Assembly: GCA_965206355.1 (NCBI GenBank)
Contig: OZ242212.1
Location: 1,550,001-1,614,000 of the forward strand
DNA: 64,000 bases
Direction: 5' to 3'
From: Spongiihabitans sp965206355
Lineage (GTDB): Bacteria > Pseudomonadota > Gammaproteobacteria > Arenicellales > Poriferihabitantaceae
Shown one piece after another: positions 34,783 through 44,266 of this stretch. A program made the translations under genes and the position numbers. The stretch's first letter is position 1. Every line of letters starts with the position of its first letter. The notes below the pieces were generated by a model. It ran no database searches. It saw only the letters and a program-made list of their open reading frames with translations, and was not told the DNA's origin.

Positions 34783-35595
34783 TTAAGAATAAAATTTTGG
34801 CGCCTTGAGGTAGTTTCCAAAACTCTCAGGATCGTGCGAGTAGAACAGTTCAGCGTCATGTTTCTCAGATAGTTGTAACAATCGCTTCATTGAATTAAGA
34901 CTGGCCGTCGGGTCAAGATGAAAGCTGGAAATACACATCATATCCATGTTCTTTTGGCTATAGCAAGCGTCTGCGGTAAATAACATCGGTCGTCGGTTTT
35001 CCAATTCAACCATCAGGCTGTAGTGACCAGCAGTATGACCGGGAGTTTCAAACATCCAGAGTCCTTTAGCGATTTCCTGGTCGCCGTTCAGTGTTTCAAA
35101 CTGCGGGGTGTAAATATCCAAAGGCGGATCGACGTTGCCCTGTGTGTTTTTTCTCATCGCGCCTGCATATTCGGGGGAAAAACTGAGATCGGAATAACCG
35201 AGACGTTCGAATGGCTGATGACAGGAACACGCTTCAAGTTCTTTCGTGTGACAAATAGTACAGGCTTGGGTCAGGTGCTTGTTGCCCCCACAATGATCGA
35301 AATGATAATGCGAGTTAATGACATAGTTGATGTCCTTGGGATGTTTTCCGATTTTTTCCAACGCGCCCGGGATAGTCTGCTCTTTGGTCTGCATCGGCTT
35401 TTCGAAAGGCAGCACGCTTTTCACATGATCGAAATCAAATCCAGTATCGAAAATGTAGAGGCCATCTGTGTGCTCAATCAGCACCGCATAACATGGAAAA
35501 CGAAGATCGCCAGATGGGCCACGATTCCAGAAAGCATGAAAACCATCGATGACTAACGTTCCACCATCGAGCAGATAAACTTTTGTATTTGGCAT
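34783..35595 (-). CDS. 4-pyridoxolactonase-like metallo-beta-lactamase-fold hydrolase
   Basis: This roughly 270-residue MBL-fold protein hydrolyses 4-pyridoxolactone to 4-pyridoxate. I chose ATG 35595 (MPNTKVYLLDGG) because GGGAG lies about 7 nt upstream. With this start the zinc motif SHYHFDHCGGNKH places His96, His98, Asp100 and His101 exactly as in the M. loti lactonase. Further landmarks are PFEKP.Q.K.QTIPGAL, QPFERLGYSDLSFS, TPGHTAGHYSL, FTADACYSQK and LFYSHD. It follows the ABC transporter genes and precedes the aminotransferase. Confidence 0.9.
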   Translation of the reverse strand: MPNTKVYLLDGGTLVIDGFHAFWNRGPSGDLRFPCYAVLIEHTDGLYIFDTGFDFDHVKSVLPFEKPMQTKEQTIPGALEKIGKHPKDINYVINSHYHFDHCGGNKHLTQACTICHTKELEACSCHQPFERLGYSDLSFSPEYAGAMRKNTQGNVDPPLDIYTPQFETLNGDQEIAKGLWMFETPGHTAGHYSLMVELENRRPMLFTADACYSQKNMDMMCISSFHLDPTASLNSMKRLLQLSEKHDAELFYSHDPESFGNYLKAPKFYS

Positions 35596-35680
35596 TGGAA
35601 TCACTCCCATGAAATTAGATTATTCGGGTTTTAATTTGCAAGACGCATAATCTTCGATCAAACATCTTACACGAAATCAA

Positions 35681-36616
35681 TCACCGCTCCCCTCGGTAAT
35701 AAGGAATGCCCAGAGCCGGGGGCAGATGGCTGTCGCGGGCAAATATAATCAGCACCAGAATCACCATAGCATAAGGCAACATCTGAATGATGTCGGTCGG
35801 AATATTGAAACCCGCCACCTGTAGCGCCGTGGTCAGAGACAAGCTGGTACCGAACAACAAAGCACCGATAGCCACCCACAGTGGCTTGCCACGTGACAAC
35901 ATGGCTAGCACAATACCAATAAAACCAGCCCCGCTCGTCATAAATGGCAGAAAAAGACCGCTACTCACCACCGCAAAATAAGCGCCACCTAGGCCACCCA
36001 GCAATCCGGTTACGAGGACGGCAGCGGTACGCGTAACCATCACGCTGACACCGACAGCGTCCAAAGCGGCAGGCCGATCTCCCGCCGCTTGTAGGTTCAA
36101 CCCGATATGCGTGCGACGATATATCCATGCCACCAAGGGAATCAACAAAAAAGTGCAGTATACCAACACATGATGATCAAATAATGCCTTGCCCACGATG
36201 GGTAACTCACTGAGGCTTCCGAGAGGAAGGGTTTCTGCCTTGTCCAAACGTGGATAGTTGCGACTAAAGCGGAAATGGTGGAGCAATGCCGTAACGCCTT
36301 CGGCGCCCAATGTAATTGCAATGCCTACGACTATTTGGTTTACACGCGCCCACACGCACAAGACCACCATCAGCACTGCCGCCGCCAACCCGGCTAGCAT
36401 ACCCATGCTGAACCCTATGAGTGTGGAGCCGGTGGCATAAGTTGCGGCAAAGCCGCCGTAGGCACCAAGCAACATCATGCCCTCCAAACCGATATTGAGA
36501 ACTCCGGCTTTTTCGGAAATCTGTTCTCCCAATCCACCCAGCAACAGAGGCACCCCAGCTGTCACCGCACCATAAATGAGAGCTTCGGCAAATGCAGCGG
36601 TAAAAAGATCAGTCAC
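35681..36616 (-). CDS. BMP-family ABC transporter permease 2 (nucleoside/simple-sugar type)
   Basis: The 311-residue permease has about eight to nine membrane helices. It has the typical BPD_transp_2 features LLLGGLGEQISEKAGVLNIGLEGMM near the N-terminus and GAGFIGIVLAMLSRGKPLWVA in the C-terminal half, as in NupQ/YufQ-type nucleoside importers. It pairs with the permease 12 bp upstream. Genomic setting suggests import of a B6 vitamer or 4-pyridoxate rather than a nucleoside. Confidence 0.9.
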   Translation of the reverse strand: MTDLFTAAFAEALIYGAVTAGVPLLLGGLGEQISEKAGVLNIGLEGMMLLGAYGGFAATYATGSTLIGFSMGMLAGLAAAVLMVVLCVWARVNQIVVGIAITLGAEGVTALLHHFRFSRNYPRLDKAETLPLGSLSELPIVGKALFDHHVLVYCTFLLIPLVAWIYRRTHIGLNLQAAGDRPAALDAVGVSVMVTRTAAVLVTGLLGGLGGAYFAVVSSGLFLPFMTSGAGFIGIVLAMLSRGKPLWVAIGALLFGTSLSLTTALQVAGFNIPTDIIQMLPYAMVILVLIIFARDSHLPPALGIPYYRGER

Positions 36617-36628
36617 GGAACGTCAACC

Positions 36629-37723
36629 CTACTCGAACGCACCAAAGCGGTTTTTGAGCCATTCAGTCAAGGCTAGAAACAATAGCAACAGGGCGACCAG
36701 AATCAAAACAAAAAAGTGCGGTACGCCGAGTCGCCGCGCCGCGCTCTCGCCTCCAATCATCAAAACCGCGAAGAGAAACACCAGTGCAATTACCACAAAG
36801 CCATTAAAGCCGGCAAGGAAAACCAACGGAATCACTAGAAGACCATAAGATGGATTCCAATTCGCCTGCACTGTACCATGAACGCCGAGCACATCAACTG
36901 CACCGGCCATGCCGACCAAAGCGGCACTCATGGCGAATGCAACAAATGTAAGCCGATTAACATCGAGGCCGGCGTGTAAAGCGGCCTTTGGATTACTGCC
37001 GACAATTTGCAGGCGAAGGCCGAGCGAAGTTTTTTCGATCATATAGTGGACCGCAATAGTTACGCACAATGCGCTTGGCACACCCCAGTGGATGGTGGTG
37101 TCGCCGATCCGCGGCAGTCGGTCGGAAACCGCTAGAATTGCAGTCTGCGGCACTGTTGTCGTGAGATCGTTAAAAGGGATCTTCACCAGCACATTGGCCA
37201 GACTGATGCCGAGAAAGCTCATCATCAGGGACGACACAATTTCGTTGATTCCGTAGCATGCCTTGAGGTAGGCGGGTATCAATGACCAGGCAGCGGCGAC
37301 AGTCGCAGACAGTAGTAGGCAGACACCAATCATCTGCCACGGTTGCAGGCTATCAGCCACCGTGGGTGCCAGCGCGGCGACACATACCGCCGCTAGTAGA
37401 AATTGCCCATCCACCCCCAAGTTCCAAAGCCCAGCCCGAAACGCAACTATCAAACCAGCAGCAATCAACAACAGCGGTGCAGTACGGGTAACCGATGCTT
37501 GCAACCCGGTCCAACTAAACACGCCTCTTTTCACCACATAACTATAATAAACTAGCGGATCTTTGCCCAAGCTTGCCAAAATAGCACCACCAACAACAAG
37601 TGCTAGGATCAGTGGTAGCATTATCCGTAACGCGATACCGACCCATGTTGGTAAATAAAATTGTTTCAGTCGACCGACCAACATTTTTTCTCTAGATAGA
37701 CCGCAACCGTCCATTTTAGGCAT
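36629..37723 (-). CDS. BMP-family ABC transporter permease 1
   Basis: The 364-residue permease begins with a cytosolic stretch and then about nine helices. Landmarks are ITLNLGVDGQFLLAA-like AGLWNLGVDGQFLLAA, PAYLKACYGINEIVSSLMM and GLRLQIVGSNPKAALHAGLD, as in NupP/YufP permeases. Its start overlaps the end of the ATPase gene by 8 bp, which implies translational coupling. Confidence 0.9.
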   Translation of the reverse strand: MPKMDGCGLSREKMLVGRLKQFYLPTWVGIALRIMLPLILALVVGGAILASLGKDPLVYYSYVVKRGVFSWTGLQASVTRTAPLLLIAAGLIVAFRAGLWNLGVDGQFLLAAVCVAALAPTVADSLQPWQMIGVCLLLSATVAAAWSLIPAYLKACYGINEIVSSLMMSFLGISLANVLVKIPFNDLTTTVPQTAILAVSDRLPRIGDTTIHWGVPSALCVTIAVHYMIEKTSLGLRLQIVGSNPKAALHAGLDVNRLTFVAFAMSAALVGMAGAVDVLGVHGTVQANWNPSYGLLVIPLVFLAGFNGFVVIALVFLFAVLMIGGESAARRLGVPHFFVLILVALLLLFLALTEWLKNRFGAFE

Positions 37724-39344
37724 CCTCCGCGGCAGTCATATAACGACCGATGTCGGTCTCTGCACCGGGCCGATTGTCCACCATTCCACGCACGCGCCCG
37801 CTTCCCATCACGACGATCCGGTGGCAGGTCTGCATTAACTCTTCCAGTTCGTTGGAAATAACCAGGAGCGCAGCATCCTGGGTTCCTGCACCGGAGCGAA
37901 TGTACGCACGCGCTTGACGAGTACTTTGCAGATCGAGCCCGTGGGTAGGTTTGTTGAATATTACCAATCTCGCATCCGCAGCTAATTCTCTCGCCAGCAA
38001 TACCTTCTGGATGTTGCCGCCAGAGAGCTTCCCGATCGGAGTGCGTTCCGATGACGTCAAAACATTGTGAGCGTCAATTTGTTGGCGTGCCCGATGAAAG
38101 ATTCGCCACCAGCGGGTCCAGCCCAGAGTCCAGTAGGGGGTTTCACCAATTTCTTTCAGAATCAGATTGGTGGCGACGGCGTGGTCACTTGCTATTCCTT
38201 CGCCGAGACGTTCGTCGGTAATGTAGCGAACGCCTTTTTTGCGGCGTTGGCGAATGCTAGTATTGGTGACATCGATGCCATCCAACAGCATCGAGCCCCG
38301 TCTCAACATTCGCTGACCTGCCAAAACTTCGGCTAGATGTTTCTGGCCGTTGCCGTCAACACCTGCAATTCCAACGATTTCACCCGACCATATCCGCAGG
38401 TCTACCCCTCGCAGTGAACATTCCCCGACCTCCGCAGTAGTAGATGCCTCGCTCAAACTGACGCACACCGAATTATGGTCAGAGGTGTGACATTCAGAAA
38501 GGGGCGGAGGCCCCGCGTGGTCTCCAAGCATGGGGCCATCATGGTTAGCGCTCTCCGCCATAGCATCCTCTGCCTCGTCAGACGGTTTTTGACGACCAAA
38601 CATCATCGAGACAACCTCTTCGATGATTTGCGCACGTGTCAGGCTTCCGAGTCGTTCAGGGCACACACTCCCCACTGCCCGGCCTCTGCGCAACACCGAA
38701 ATACGGTTGGCGAGGTTGCAAGCCTCACCGAGTTTGTGGGTAATAAAAATTACTGCGACACCATGATTGCTTAATCGACGCACAACCGCAGTTAGCTCGA
38801 CCACGCCTTGCGGAGTCAGCATAGAGGTCGGCTCATCCAGCACCAGCACATTCTGACCGTGCCACAAGGCTCTGATAATTTCAACTTGTTGCTGTTGCCC
38901 CAAGTCCAGATGTTTAATTTTTGCTTCGGGATTAAGCTCAACCGAGAGTAGCTTGCTGAGTTCCTGGAATCGGGCTAATGTCCTAGCTGGCTTCCTCAGT
39001 TGAAACCAGGATGCTCCAAGCATTAAATTCTCCATCACGGTGAGACTCGGAATCAAATGATTATGCTGATAGACTGTCCCGATCCCGAGGGCAAGCGCGG
39101 CTTGCGGGGAGTGAATATGTACCGTCCGATCCGATACTTCAATAAACCCATGTTCCGGTTGCTGCATACCGGCCAGCATGCTGATTAGTGTCGACTTGCC
39201 AGCGCCGTTTTCACCGAGCAATGCGTGCACTTCACCACGGTAAAAGTCAAGACAGATGGCGTCATTGGCAAGCACACCCGGAAATCTCTTGGATATAGAT
39301 TTGAGCCTAATAATGGGGCTTGTTTGGACAGGGGCCATGTGCAA
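37716..39344 (-). CDS. ABC transporter ATPase with two nucleotide-binding domains
   Basis: The 542-residue tandem ATPase is of the RbsA/NupO type. Domain 1 has Walker A GENGAGKST, signature DLGQQQQVEIIRAL and Walker B VLVLDEPTSMLT. Domain 2 has a degenerate Walker A (GVDGNGQKHLAE), signature LSGGNIQKVLLARELA and IFNKPTHGLD, as is usual for this family. An acidic insert of about 45 residues (roughly 247-290) lies between the domains. Start may be ATG 39344 or 39338. Confidence 0.92.
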   Translation of the reverse strand: MHMAPVQTSPIIRLKSISKRFPGVLANDAICLDFYRGEVHALLGENGAGKSTLISMLAGMQQPEHGFIEVSDRTVHIHSPQAALALGIGTVYQHNHLIPSLTVMENLMLGASWFQLRKPARTLARFQELSKLLSVELNPEAKIKHLDLGQQQQVEIIRALWHGQNVLVLDEPTSMLTPQGVVELTAVVRRLSNHGVAVIFITHKLGEACNLANRISVLRRGRAVGSVCPERLGSLTRAQIIEEVVSMMFGRQKPSDEAEDAMAESANHDGPMLGDHAGPPPLSECHTSDHNSVCVSLSEASTTAEVGECSLRGVDLRIWSGEIVGIAGVDGNGQKHLAEVLAGQRMLRRGSMLLDGIDVTNTSIRQRRKKGVRYITDERLGEGIASDHAVATNLILKEIGETPYWTLGWTRWWRIFHRARQQIDAHNVLTSSERTPIGKLSGGNIQKVLLARELAADARLVIFNKPTHGLDLQSTRQARAYIRSGAGTQDAALLVISNELEELMQTCHRIVVMGSGRVRGMVDNRPGAETDIGRYMTAAEDA

Positions 39345-39410
39345 TTACATCATTAATGGCAAGAACGCCAGCTACCTGGCGCCCTGTCCTAGTGAAACAC
39401 GCACCTATAC

Positions 39411-40466
39411 TTATTCAACTTTCGCTTCCACCGAAGACATCAATCCACGCACTTCCCGAGCATCGGTGATAACCGGAATTTCCAGCGTACCTTTGATGAT
39501 TTGCGTACGGGTAATACGGATGGCATCCCAAATGTTTGAAGGGATGTGCTGCGTTTTCAGTAATTTTACCGAATCGTCGGCAAGCTGGATTTTATAGCTT
39601 CTGGTGCCGAAAGTATCTTTTTTTAAATCTTCAACCATCGCCCCATAAACCGGCGCAAGATTCCATAGCACCGAGCTGAGAAGATAACCTTTATCGAGTG
39701 AAGATTTGTCGCCAATAACATCAATGAACCACACCTTGCCACCGTCCGTTGCCGCTGTCGTCTCCACCGCCTGAATCATCCCGAAACTGGAGCCGTTCCC
39801 TTGACCAAAGATGATGTCAGCACCCGCGGCAATCACAGACTCGGTCACCCGGCGACCACCGGCGGCATCGGCATATGCCGCGGGGCCGATAACGGCGTAT
39901 ATGATTTTGATTCCATCGTTTTGAGATCTAACCCCAAGCGCAAAACCTGCGGACTGCGCATTCCACGACGGTGGTTCACCTGATACTACGATGCCCACCG
40001 TACCCGTGCGCGAGAGGGTTGCGGCCATACGGCCAGCCAGATAAGCACCCTCGTGACCATAGAGAGTATAATCCGCCACCAAACCAGGCTTGATATCCTC
40101 CGGGCGGTCGACAATGGCAACCGGAACGCCTGTTTCGTTTGCGATCTCAGGTGCCGCTGTATTGTAACCACTGGCGTGGGCAATGAGCAGACTGACACCA
40201 TCTTCGGATAATTCGCGCAAGGTTGGACGAACATCGCCGTAGCCCAGCCCTTCGGCCGAAATGAACTCAAGTCCATACTGCTTGGCAACGGCTCTTGCCG
40301 CATCCACTCCTTGTTGGTTCCAACCAAAGTCTGTACCTTGTTCAGGAGTTAAAACTGCGATGCTGGTAACATCCGCCGAATAACCGACAGATGTCGTGCC
40401 CAAGACCACAGTAAACAAACTTATTCCGAGCAGTACTCGACTAAATTTTGGTTTTGCTTGACTCAT
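39411..40466 (-). CDS. BMP/PnrA-family substrate-binding protein
   Basis: This roughly 351-residue periplasmic binding protein has a signal peptide (KFSRVLLGISLFTVVLGTTS, cleavage near YSA-D). It has no lipobox, unlike lipoprotein PnrA members. The BMP domain shows TPEQGTDFGWNQQGVDAA, DRPEDIKPGLVADYTLYGHE, GYLLSSVLWNLAPVYGAMVE and the E/GAYLAGRMAATLSRTGTVG segment. PnrA relatives bind purine nucleosides; here the operon points to a pyridine vitamer. ATG 40466 is preferred over the upstream ATG 40496. It is the first gene of the transporter block. Confidence 0.88.
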   Translation of the reverse strand: MSQAKPKFSRVLLGISLFTVVLGTTSVGYSADVTSIAVLTPEQGTDFGWNQQGVDAARAVAKQYGLEFISAEGLGYGDVRPTLRELSEDGVSLLIAHASGYNTAAPEIANETGVPVAIVDRPEDIKPGLVADYTLYGHEGAYLAGRMAATLSRTGTVGIVVSGEPPSWNAQSAGFALGVRSQNDGIKIIYAVIGPAAYADAAGGRRVTESVIAAGADIIFGQGNGSSFGMIQAVETTAATDGGKVWFIDVIGDKSSLDKGYLLSSVLWNLAPVYGAMVEDLKKDTFGTRSYKIQLADDSVKLLKTQHIPSNIWDAIRITRTQIIKGTLEIPVITDAREVRGLMSSVEAKVE

Positions 40467-40496
40467 GGCAATATCCTCTATGTCAACGGGTTGCAA

Positions 40497-40916
40497 GTAA
40501 ACTCAGGGGTGAGACTTCCGCCCCAGCTGTGTGGAGGTTCAAATTTTTACGGCGATGCGGACTCTGGTTAGAGCGCATGACGAATATCGTAGATAAAGAT
40601 AATCAAACACGGTGAGCATAGCAAATCGCGCGATGATGTCAAGCGTTTTTTTGGAAATTATATATCTGTGGTGCCAGCAAAGCCGACTTGCATCCTTCGA
40701 AAATCGGGGCAGAAGTCCAGTATCCGTGTGCCATAGAACAGAAATCAACATCCATTGGCCGCCGACCCTGTCGAATTTTTTCGATTCCAGTGAAACACCC
40801 ATAACTCTTTGACTTCATTAAAGAAACAGCCCCTTCATTTTTTTTGGTATAGAACTCAACAAGTCAAAAATTCCGCGCACATGAGCGGGGACGGATTTTC
40901 CCACCCTTTTCCTACA
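40497..40916. other. 420-bp intergenic region inside the B6 cluster
   Basis: It lies between the GMC oxidoreductase and binding-protein genes, both on the minus strand. I see no convincing gene. It is the only large gap in the cluster, so a promoter for the transporter/lactonase block is expected here. No riboswitch or operator that I can name is visible. Confidence 0.5.
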
Positions 40917-42617
40917 CTACGCCTGCGATGCTGATGTGTTCCGAACATGAACTTTGCGTTGACTCGATTTTTGGTCCCGCTCCTCGTGATCCACTGAATC
41001 AGATCGCTGTAGAATAATATCCGCAGCCCGCTCAGCGACCATGACTACTGCTGCATTAATGTTTCCGCTGATCATTTCCGGAATCACTGATGCATCGACC
41101 ACTCTCAGACCGTCAACTCCACGCACCCGGAGATCCGAATTAACCACCGCAGACGGATCGGATTCATGACCCATGCGGCAGGTGCCAAGAGGATGATGCA
41201 TGGTGATAGCAGTGGCGCGAATATGCTGGTTAACATCTTTATCCGTGATGGCGTTAGATAAAGATCCAACTTGCTTGCCAAGAAACGGCTTTAGCGTATT
41301 CCGGGAAACCACTTCGCGAGCCATATTCACACCCGCCCGAAGTGTGTTCCAATCGTGATCAACAGAAAGGAGACGTTGCCGGATAACCATCGGTTGCTCG
41401 GGATTCGAGCTTCCTAGTTCGATTTGCCCGCGGCTTTCCGGGTGCAGTAAGACGACCCTGACCGCGAAACCGTCTTTGAACGGTGCTTTGAACGGGCGCA
41501 GGTAGGGATGGGCAGCAAGGGGTGCCGCGGTCAACAAAAGCTGAATGTCCGACAACTCCAGACCGGAGCGACTGCTAAGGAACGCAGTTACTCCACCGGG
41601 CACATCCGAGGCAAACCCGGTGCCAAGGAAATAAGCACGCGTCATCTCCCGTGCGATTCTGTCAGCCCTTAACATCGGCAGAAATGGACCGGGTTGCTTT
41701 CGTTCATACATCAGGATGACCGAAACATGATCTTGCAGGTTTCGACCGACCGCCGGCAAATCGACTAAGGATTTAATCGCATGGCCACTAATCACATCCG
41801 CGGAACCGATGCCGGACAGCATAAGCAACTGTGGTGAGTTGATTACGCCGCCGGCAAGAATGACCTCGCGTTCGGCATAAATCTTCCTAGATTGTTTGTT
41901 AACAACATACTCCACCCCTATCGCACGGTGGCCTTTGAACAGCACCCGGGTAACAAGTGCCTTGACCTTGATATGCAAATTTTTTCGCTTACGTGCGGGC
42001 CTGAGGTAGGCGGTGGCACCACTGCATCGGCGACCATTGCGGATGGACATCTGCAACCTGGCAAACCCTTCCTGTTGCTCGCCGTTATAATCATCCGTCC
42101 AGCCGTGACCAGTATCCAGCCCAGCTTGAATAAACGCATCCAGCAAAGGATCTTGGTACTTGCAAAACTGGGTGCTGATGGGGCCGTCTCCGCCCCGGAA
42201 CGCATTCATACCGCCCTCCCAAGTTTCCTGCTTGCGAAAATAAGGCAGCACTTTTTTATAAGACCACGCATCCAACCCGTATTGTTTTGCCCAATGTTCA
42301 AAGTCTCCGCTGTTCCCACGGACATAAGCCATGGCGTTGACCGAGGAAGAACCACCCACCACCTTGCCACGTGCGCACTCTACCCGGCGATTGTCTACGT
42401 TGGACTCGGGCTCGGCAAAATACATCCAGTCATGCAGACGATTCTGGAGTATCTTGCCCCAACCTAGCGGGATGTGTATGAGTGGGTCTCGGTCCCATCC
42501 ACCTGCCTCTAGCACCATTACACTGGCATCAGAATCCTCGGACAGCCGATTGGCCAGAGTACAGCCTGCAGAACCAGCTCCAACAATGATATAATCCGCT
42601 GTGCCCCTATTTATCAT
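40917..42617 (-). CDS. GMC-family FAD oxidoreductase (4-pyridoxate dehydrogenase-like)
   Basis: The 566-residue protein has the FAD-binding motif DYIIVGAGSAGCTLANRLSE (residues 9-28), the GMC signatures GGSSSVNAMAYVRGN and LAGGVINSPQLLMLSGIG. Its C-terminal active-site region is TAITMHHPLGTCRMG and SVIPEMISGNINAAVVMVAE. GMC enzymes oxidise alcohols to aldehydes. In M. loti both pyridoxine 4-oxidase and 4-pyridoxate dehydrogenase are GMC flavoproteins, and the latter gene neighbours the FHMPC dehydrogenase gene, as here. I therefore favour 4-pyridoxate dehydrogenase. A pyridoxine oxidase role is the alternative. Confidence 0.8.
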   Translation of the reverse strand: MINRGTADYIIVGAGSAGCTLANRLSEDSDASVMVLEAGGWDRDPLIHIPLGWGKILQNRLHDWMYFAEPESNVDNRRVECARGKVVGGSSSVNAMAYVRGNSGDFEHWAKQYGLDAWSYKKVLPYFRKQETWEGGMNAFRGGDGPISTQFCKYQDPLLDAFIQAGLDTGHGWTDDYNGEQQEGFARLQMSIRNGRRCSGATAYLRPARKRKNLHIKVKALVTRVLFKGHRAIGVEYVVNKQSRKIYAEREVILAGGVINSPQLLMLSGIGSADVISGHAIKSLVDLPAVGRNLQDHVSVILMYERKQPGPFLPMLRADRIAREMTRAYFLGTGFASDVPGGVTAFLSSRSGLELSDIQLLLTAAPLAAHPYLRPFKAPFKDGFAVRVVLLHPESRGQIELGSSNPEQPMVIRQRLLSVDHDWNTLRAGVNMAREVVSRNTLKPFLGKQVGSLSNAITDKDVNQHIRATAITMHHPLGTCRMGHESDPSAVVNSDLRVRGVDGLRVVDASVIPEMISGNINAAVVMVAERAADIILQRSDSVDHEERDQKSSQRKVHVRNTSASQA

Positions 42618-42706
42618 CGGGAGCGTGCTCCACGCCAGTTCCAGCGTATGGTAACCGAGCTTTTCATGGGCTGTATCTCAGCAGTTGGGATGTGTAAACA
42701 CTAGCA

Positions 42707-43648
42707 TTAATTCGATTCGCTTGTCATGGGCGGACCGGCGGACAGCGCATGTCTCACTGCCACCAGTTTTTTTACACGCTCCAACCTGAGTATCTCAACC
42801 TGATTAGGGGTGTACGAATAAACGCCAGCGCCCGATTTCATGCCTAAATGACCATGCTTGGTTCGCTCACGAATCCAAGGGCTGACATCGTTGCGATTAC
42901 ACAGATCTTTGTTAAGATAGCTTGCCACCGCCTGATAAATATCCAAACCCGCCATATCTAGGAGCGCCATCGGGCCGACCACTGACAGCTTGTAGCCAAT
43001 GCCCCAGGACACACAATCATCCAACGTCGCGGCCTCGATAACCCCATTTTCGACTAGATCCACCGCTTCGCGCATAATCGCGTAGAGAATGCGATTCTCA
43101 ACAAAACCTGGCACATCTTTTTTAACCAACACTGGCAGGAGGCTCATTGAACGTATGATTCCGATACAACGTTTCACCACAGCCTCATCTGTGTTGATGC
43201 CCGCAATCACCTCAATTATCGGGATGATATGAGGCGGATTTGACCAGTGCATCCCTATCACCCTGCCCGGATTTTGCAAGCCACGTTGAAGCTGAGAAAC
43301 GGGAATACCCGAAGTATCGGAAGCCAGGATGCAATCGCTTGTGGTGAGACGATCAAGTTCCGAAAAGAGGTTCTGCTTGGTTAGTAGATCCTCGGACACA
43401 TTTTCTATGACGAGACCAACACCGTCCACGGTTTCACCGATGTTCTCATGAATCGTTACACCATCCAGCCGTCCTTTGGCCGGGCTGTTCAGCTGCTCAA
43501 GCACATTCCAAGCCACCTCGATCTGGCCTAGCGAATTACGCCTCGCGGTTTCCGATTTGTCCGTAAGCCGAACCTGCATCCCGCAATGCGCAAGGGTAGC
43601 CGCAATACCCGGTCCCATGGTACCTAAACCAATAACTGCAACTTTCAT
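42707..43648 (-). CDS. 5-formyl-3-hydroxy-2-methylpyridine-4-carboxylate dehydrogenase-like enzyme
   Basis: This 313-residue 3-hydroxyacyl-CoA-dehydrogenase-type protein has the Rossmann motif GLGTMGPGIAATLA. It matches my recall of the M. loti enzyme in LVIENVSEDL, ASDTSGIPVSQLQ, GMHWSNPPHIIPIIEVIAG, VKKDVPGFVENRILYAIMRE and CVSWGIGYKLSVVGPMALLD. That enzyme oxidises the 5-aldehyde to 3-hydroxy-2-methylpyridine-4,5-dicarboxylate with NAD+. It lies between the GST and GMC genes. Confidence 0.85.
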   Translation of the reverse strand: MKVAVIGLGTMGPGIAATLAHCGMQVRLTDKSETARRNSLGQIEVAWNVLEQLNSPAKGRLDGVTIHENIGETVDGVGLVIENVSEDLLTKQNLFSELDRLTTSDCILASDTSGIPVSQLQRGLQNPGRVIGMHWSNPPHIIPIIEVIAGINTDEAVVKRCIGIIRSMSLLPVLVKKDVPGFVENRILYAIMREAVDLVENGVIEAATLDDCVSWGIGYKLSVVGPMALLDMAGLDIYQAVASYLNKDLCNRNDVSPWIRERTKHGHLGMKSGAGVYSYTPNQVEILRLERVKKLVAVRHALSAGPPMTSESN

Positions 43649-43666
43649 AGTCGTCTATATCAGCAA

Positions 43667-44266
43667 CTAACCGCCAACCGCTTTGCCAAACGCCGACATT
43701 GCTTGTAATTGTCTGTGCCAGTTTTCCAAAGCCCGTAACTGCGGTCTTTCAACAGGAAACCCGAGACATCGATGGACAATGGGACCCAGTGCAATATCGG
43801 CAAGCGAAAATTCCTCGCCAGCAAGCCAGTTGTGTTTGTTTAGATGGCTGTCAAGCAACACCAGCAACTTTGAAACTTCTTGTGCGGACACTGAAAAATT
43901 ATCATCCCGCGCTTCCTCGGGCAGTTTGCTTCCCTTGAAAACCGCGACATAATGACTGTTCAATGATGCTAAAAGCCAGTCCATCCAGCGTTCGACCATC
44001 GTTCTATCGACCAGATCTTCAGGCAACAATTTACTATGCTCGCGCGTCGCGAGATAACGAAGAATAGTATTCGATTCCCAAATGACCAAATCGCCATCCA
44101 CCAATGTTGGCACACTGCCGTTTGGGTTTAATTCCAAATATTTGCCGCCAGTATTACCAAATTGCCGGCCATAGTCCTCGCGTTGATAGTTGATTTCCAA
44201 CTCTTCAAGCAAAAACACAACTTTTTGCACGTTACCGGATGTTGATCGACCAAGTAGTTTCAGCAT
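43667..44266 (-). CDS. Glutathione S-transferase family protein
   Basis: The 199-residue protein has an N-terminal thioredoxin-like domain (KLLGRSTSGNVQKVVFLLEE, PNGSVPTLVDGDLVIWESNT with the glutathione-binding ES pair). An all-helical C-terminal domain follows (NWLAGEEFSLADIALGPIVH). It overlaps the RidA gene by 7 bp. In gentisate-type pathways a GST-fold maleylpyruvate isomerase acts after ring cleavage. A similar isomerase role is plausible here but unproven. Confidence 0.88.
   Translation of the reverse strand: MLKLLGRSTSGNVQKVVFLLEELEINYQREDYGRQFGNTGGKYLELNPNGSVPTLVDGDLVIWESNTILRYLATREHSKLLPEDLVDRTMVERWMDWLLASLNSHYVAVFKGSKLPEEARDDNFSVSAQEVSKLLVLLDSHLNKHNWLAGEEFSLADIALGPIVHRCLGFPVERPQLRALENWHRQLQAMSAFGKAVGG

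Noticed and set aside
40539..40802. 87-codon minus-strand ORF in the B6-cluster intergenic gap
   Set aside because: There is no ribosome site, domain or membrane pattern, and its composition resembles non-coding DNA.
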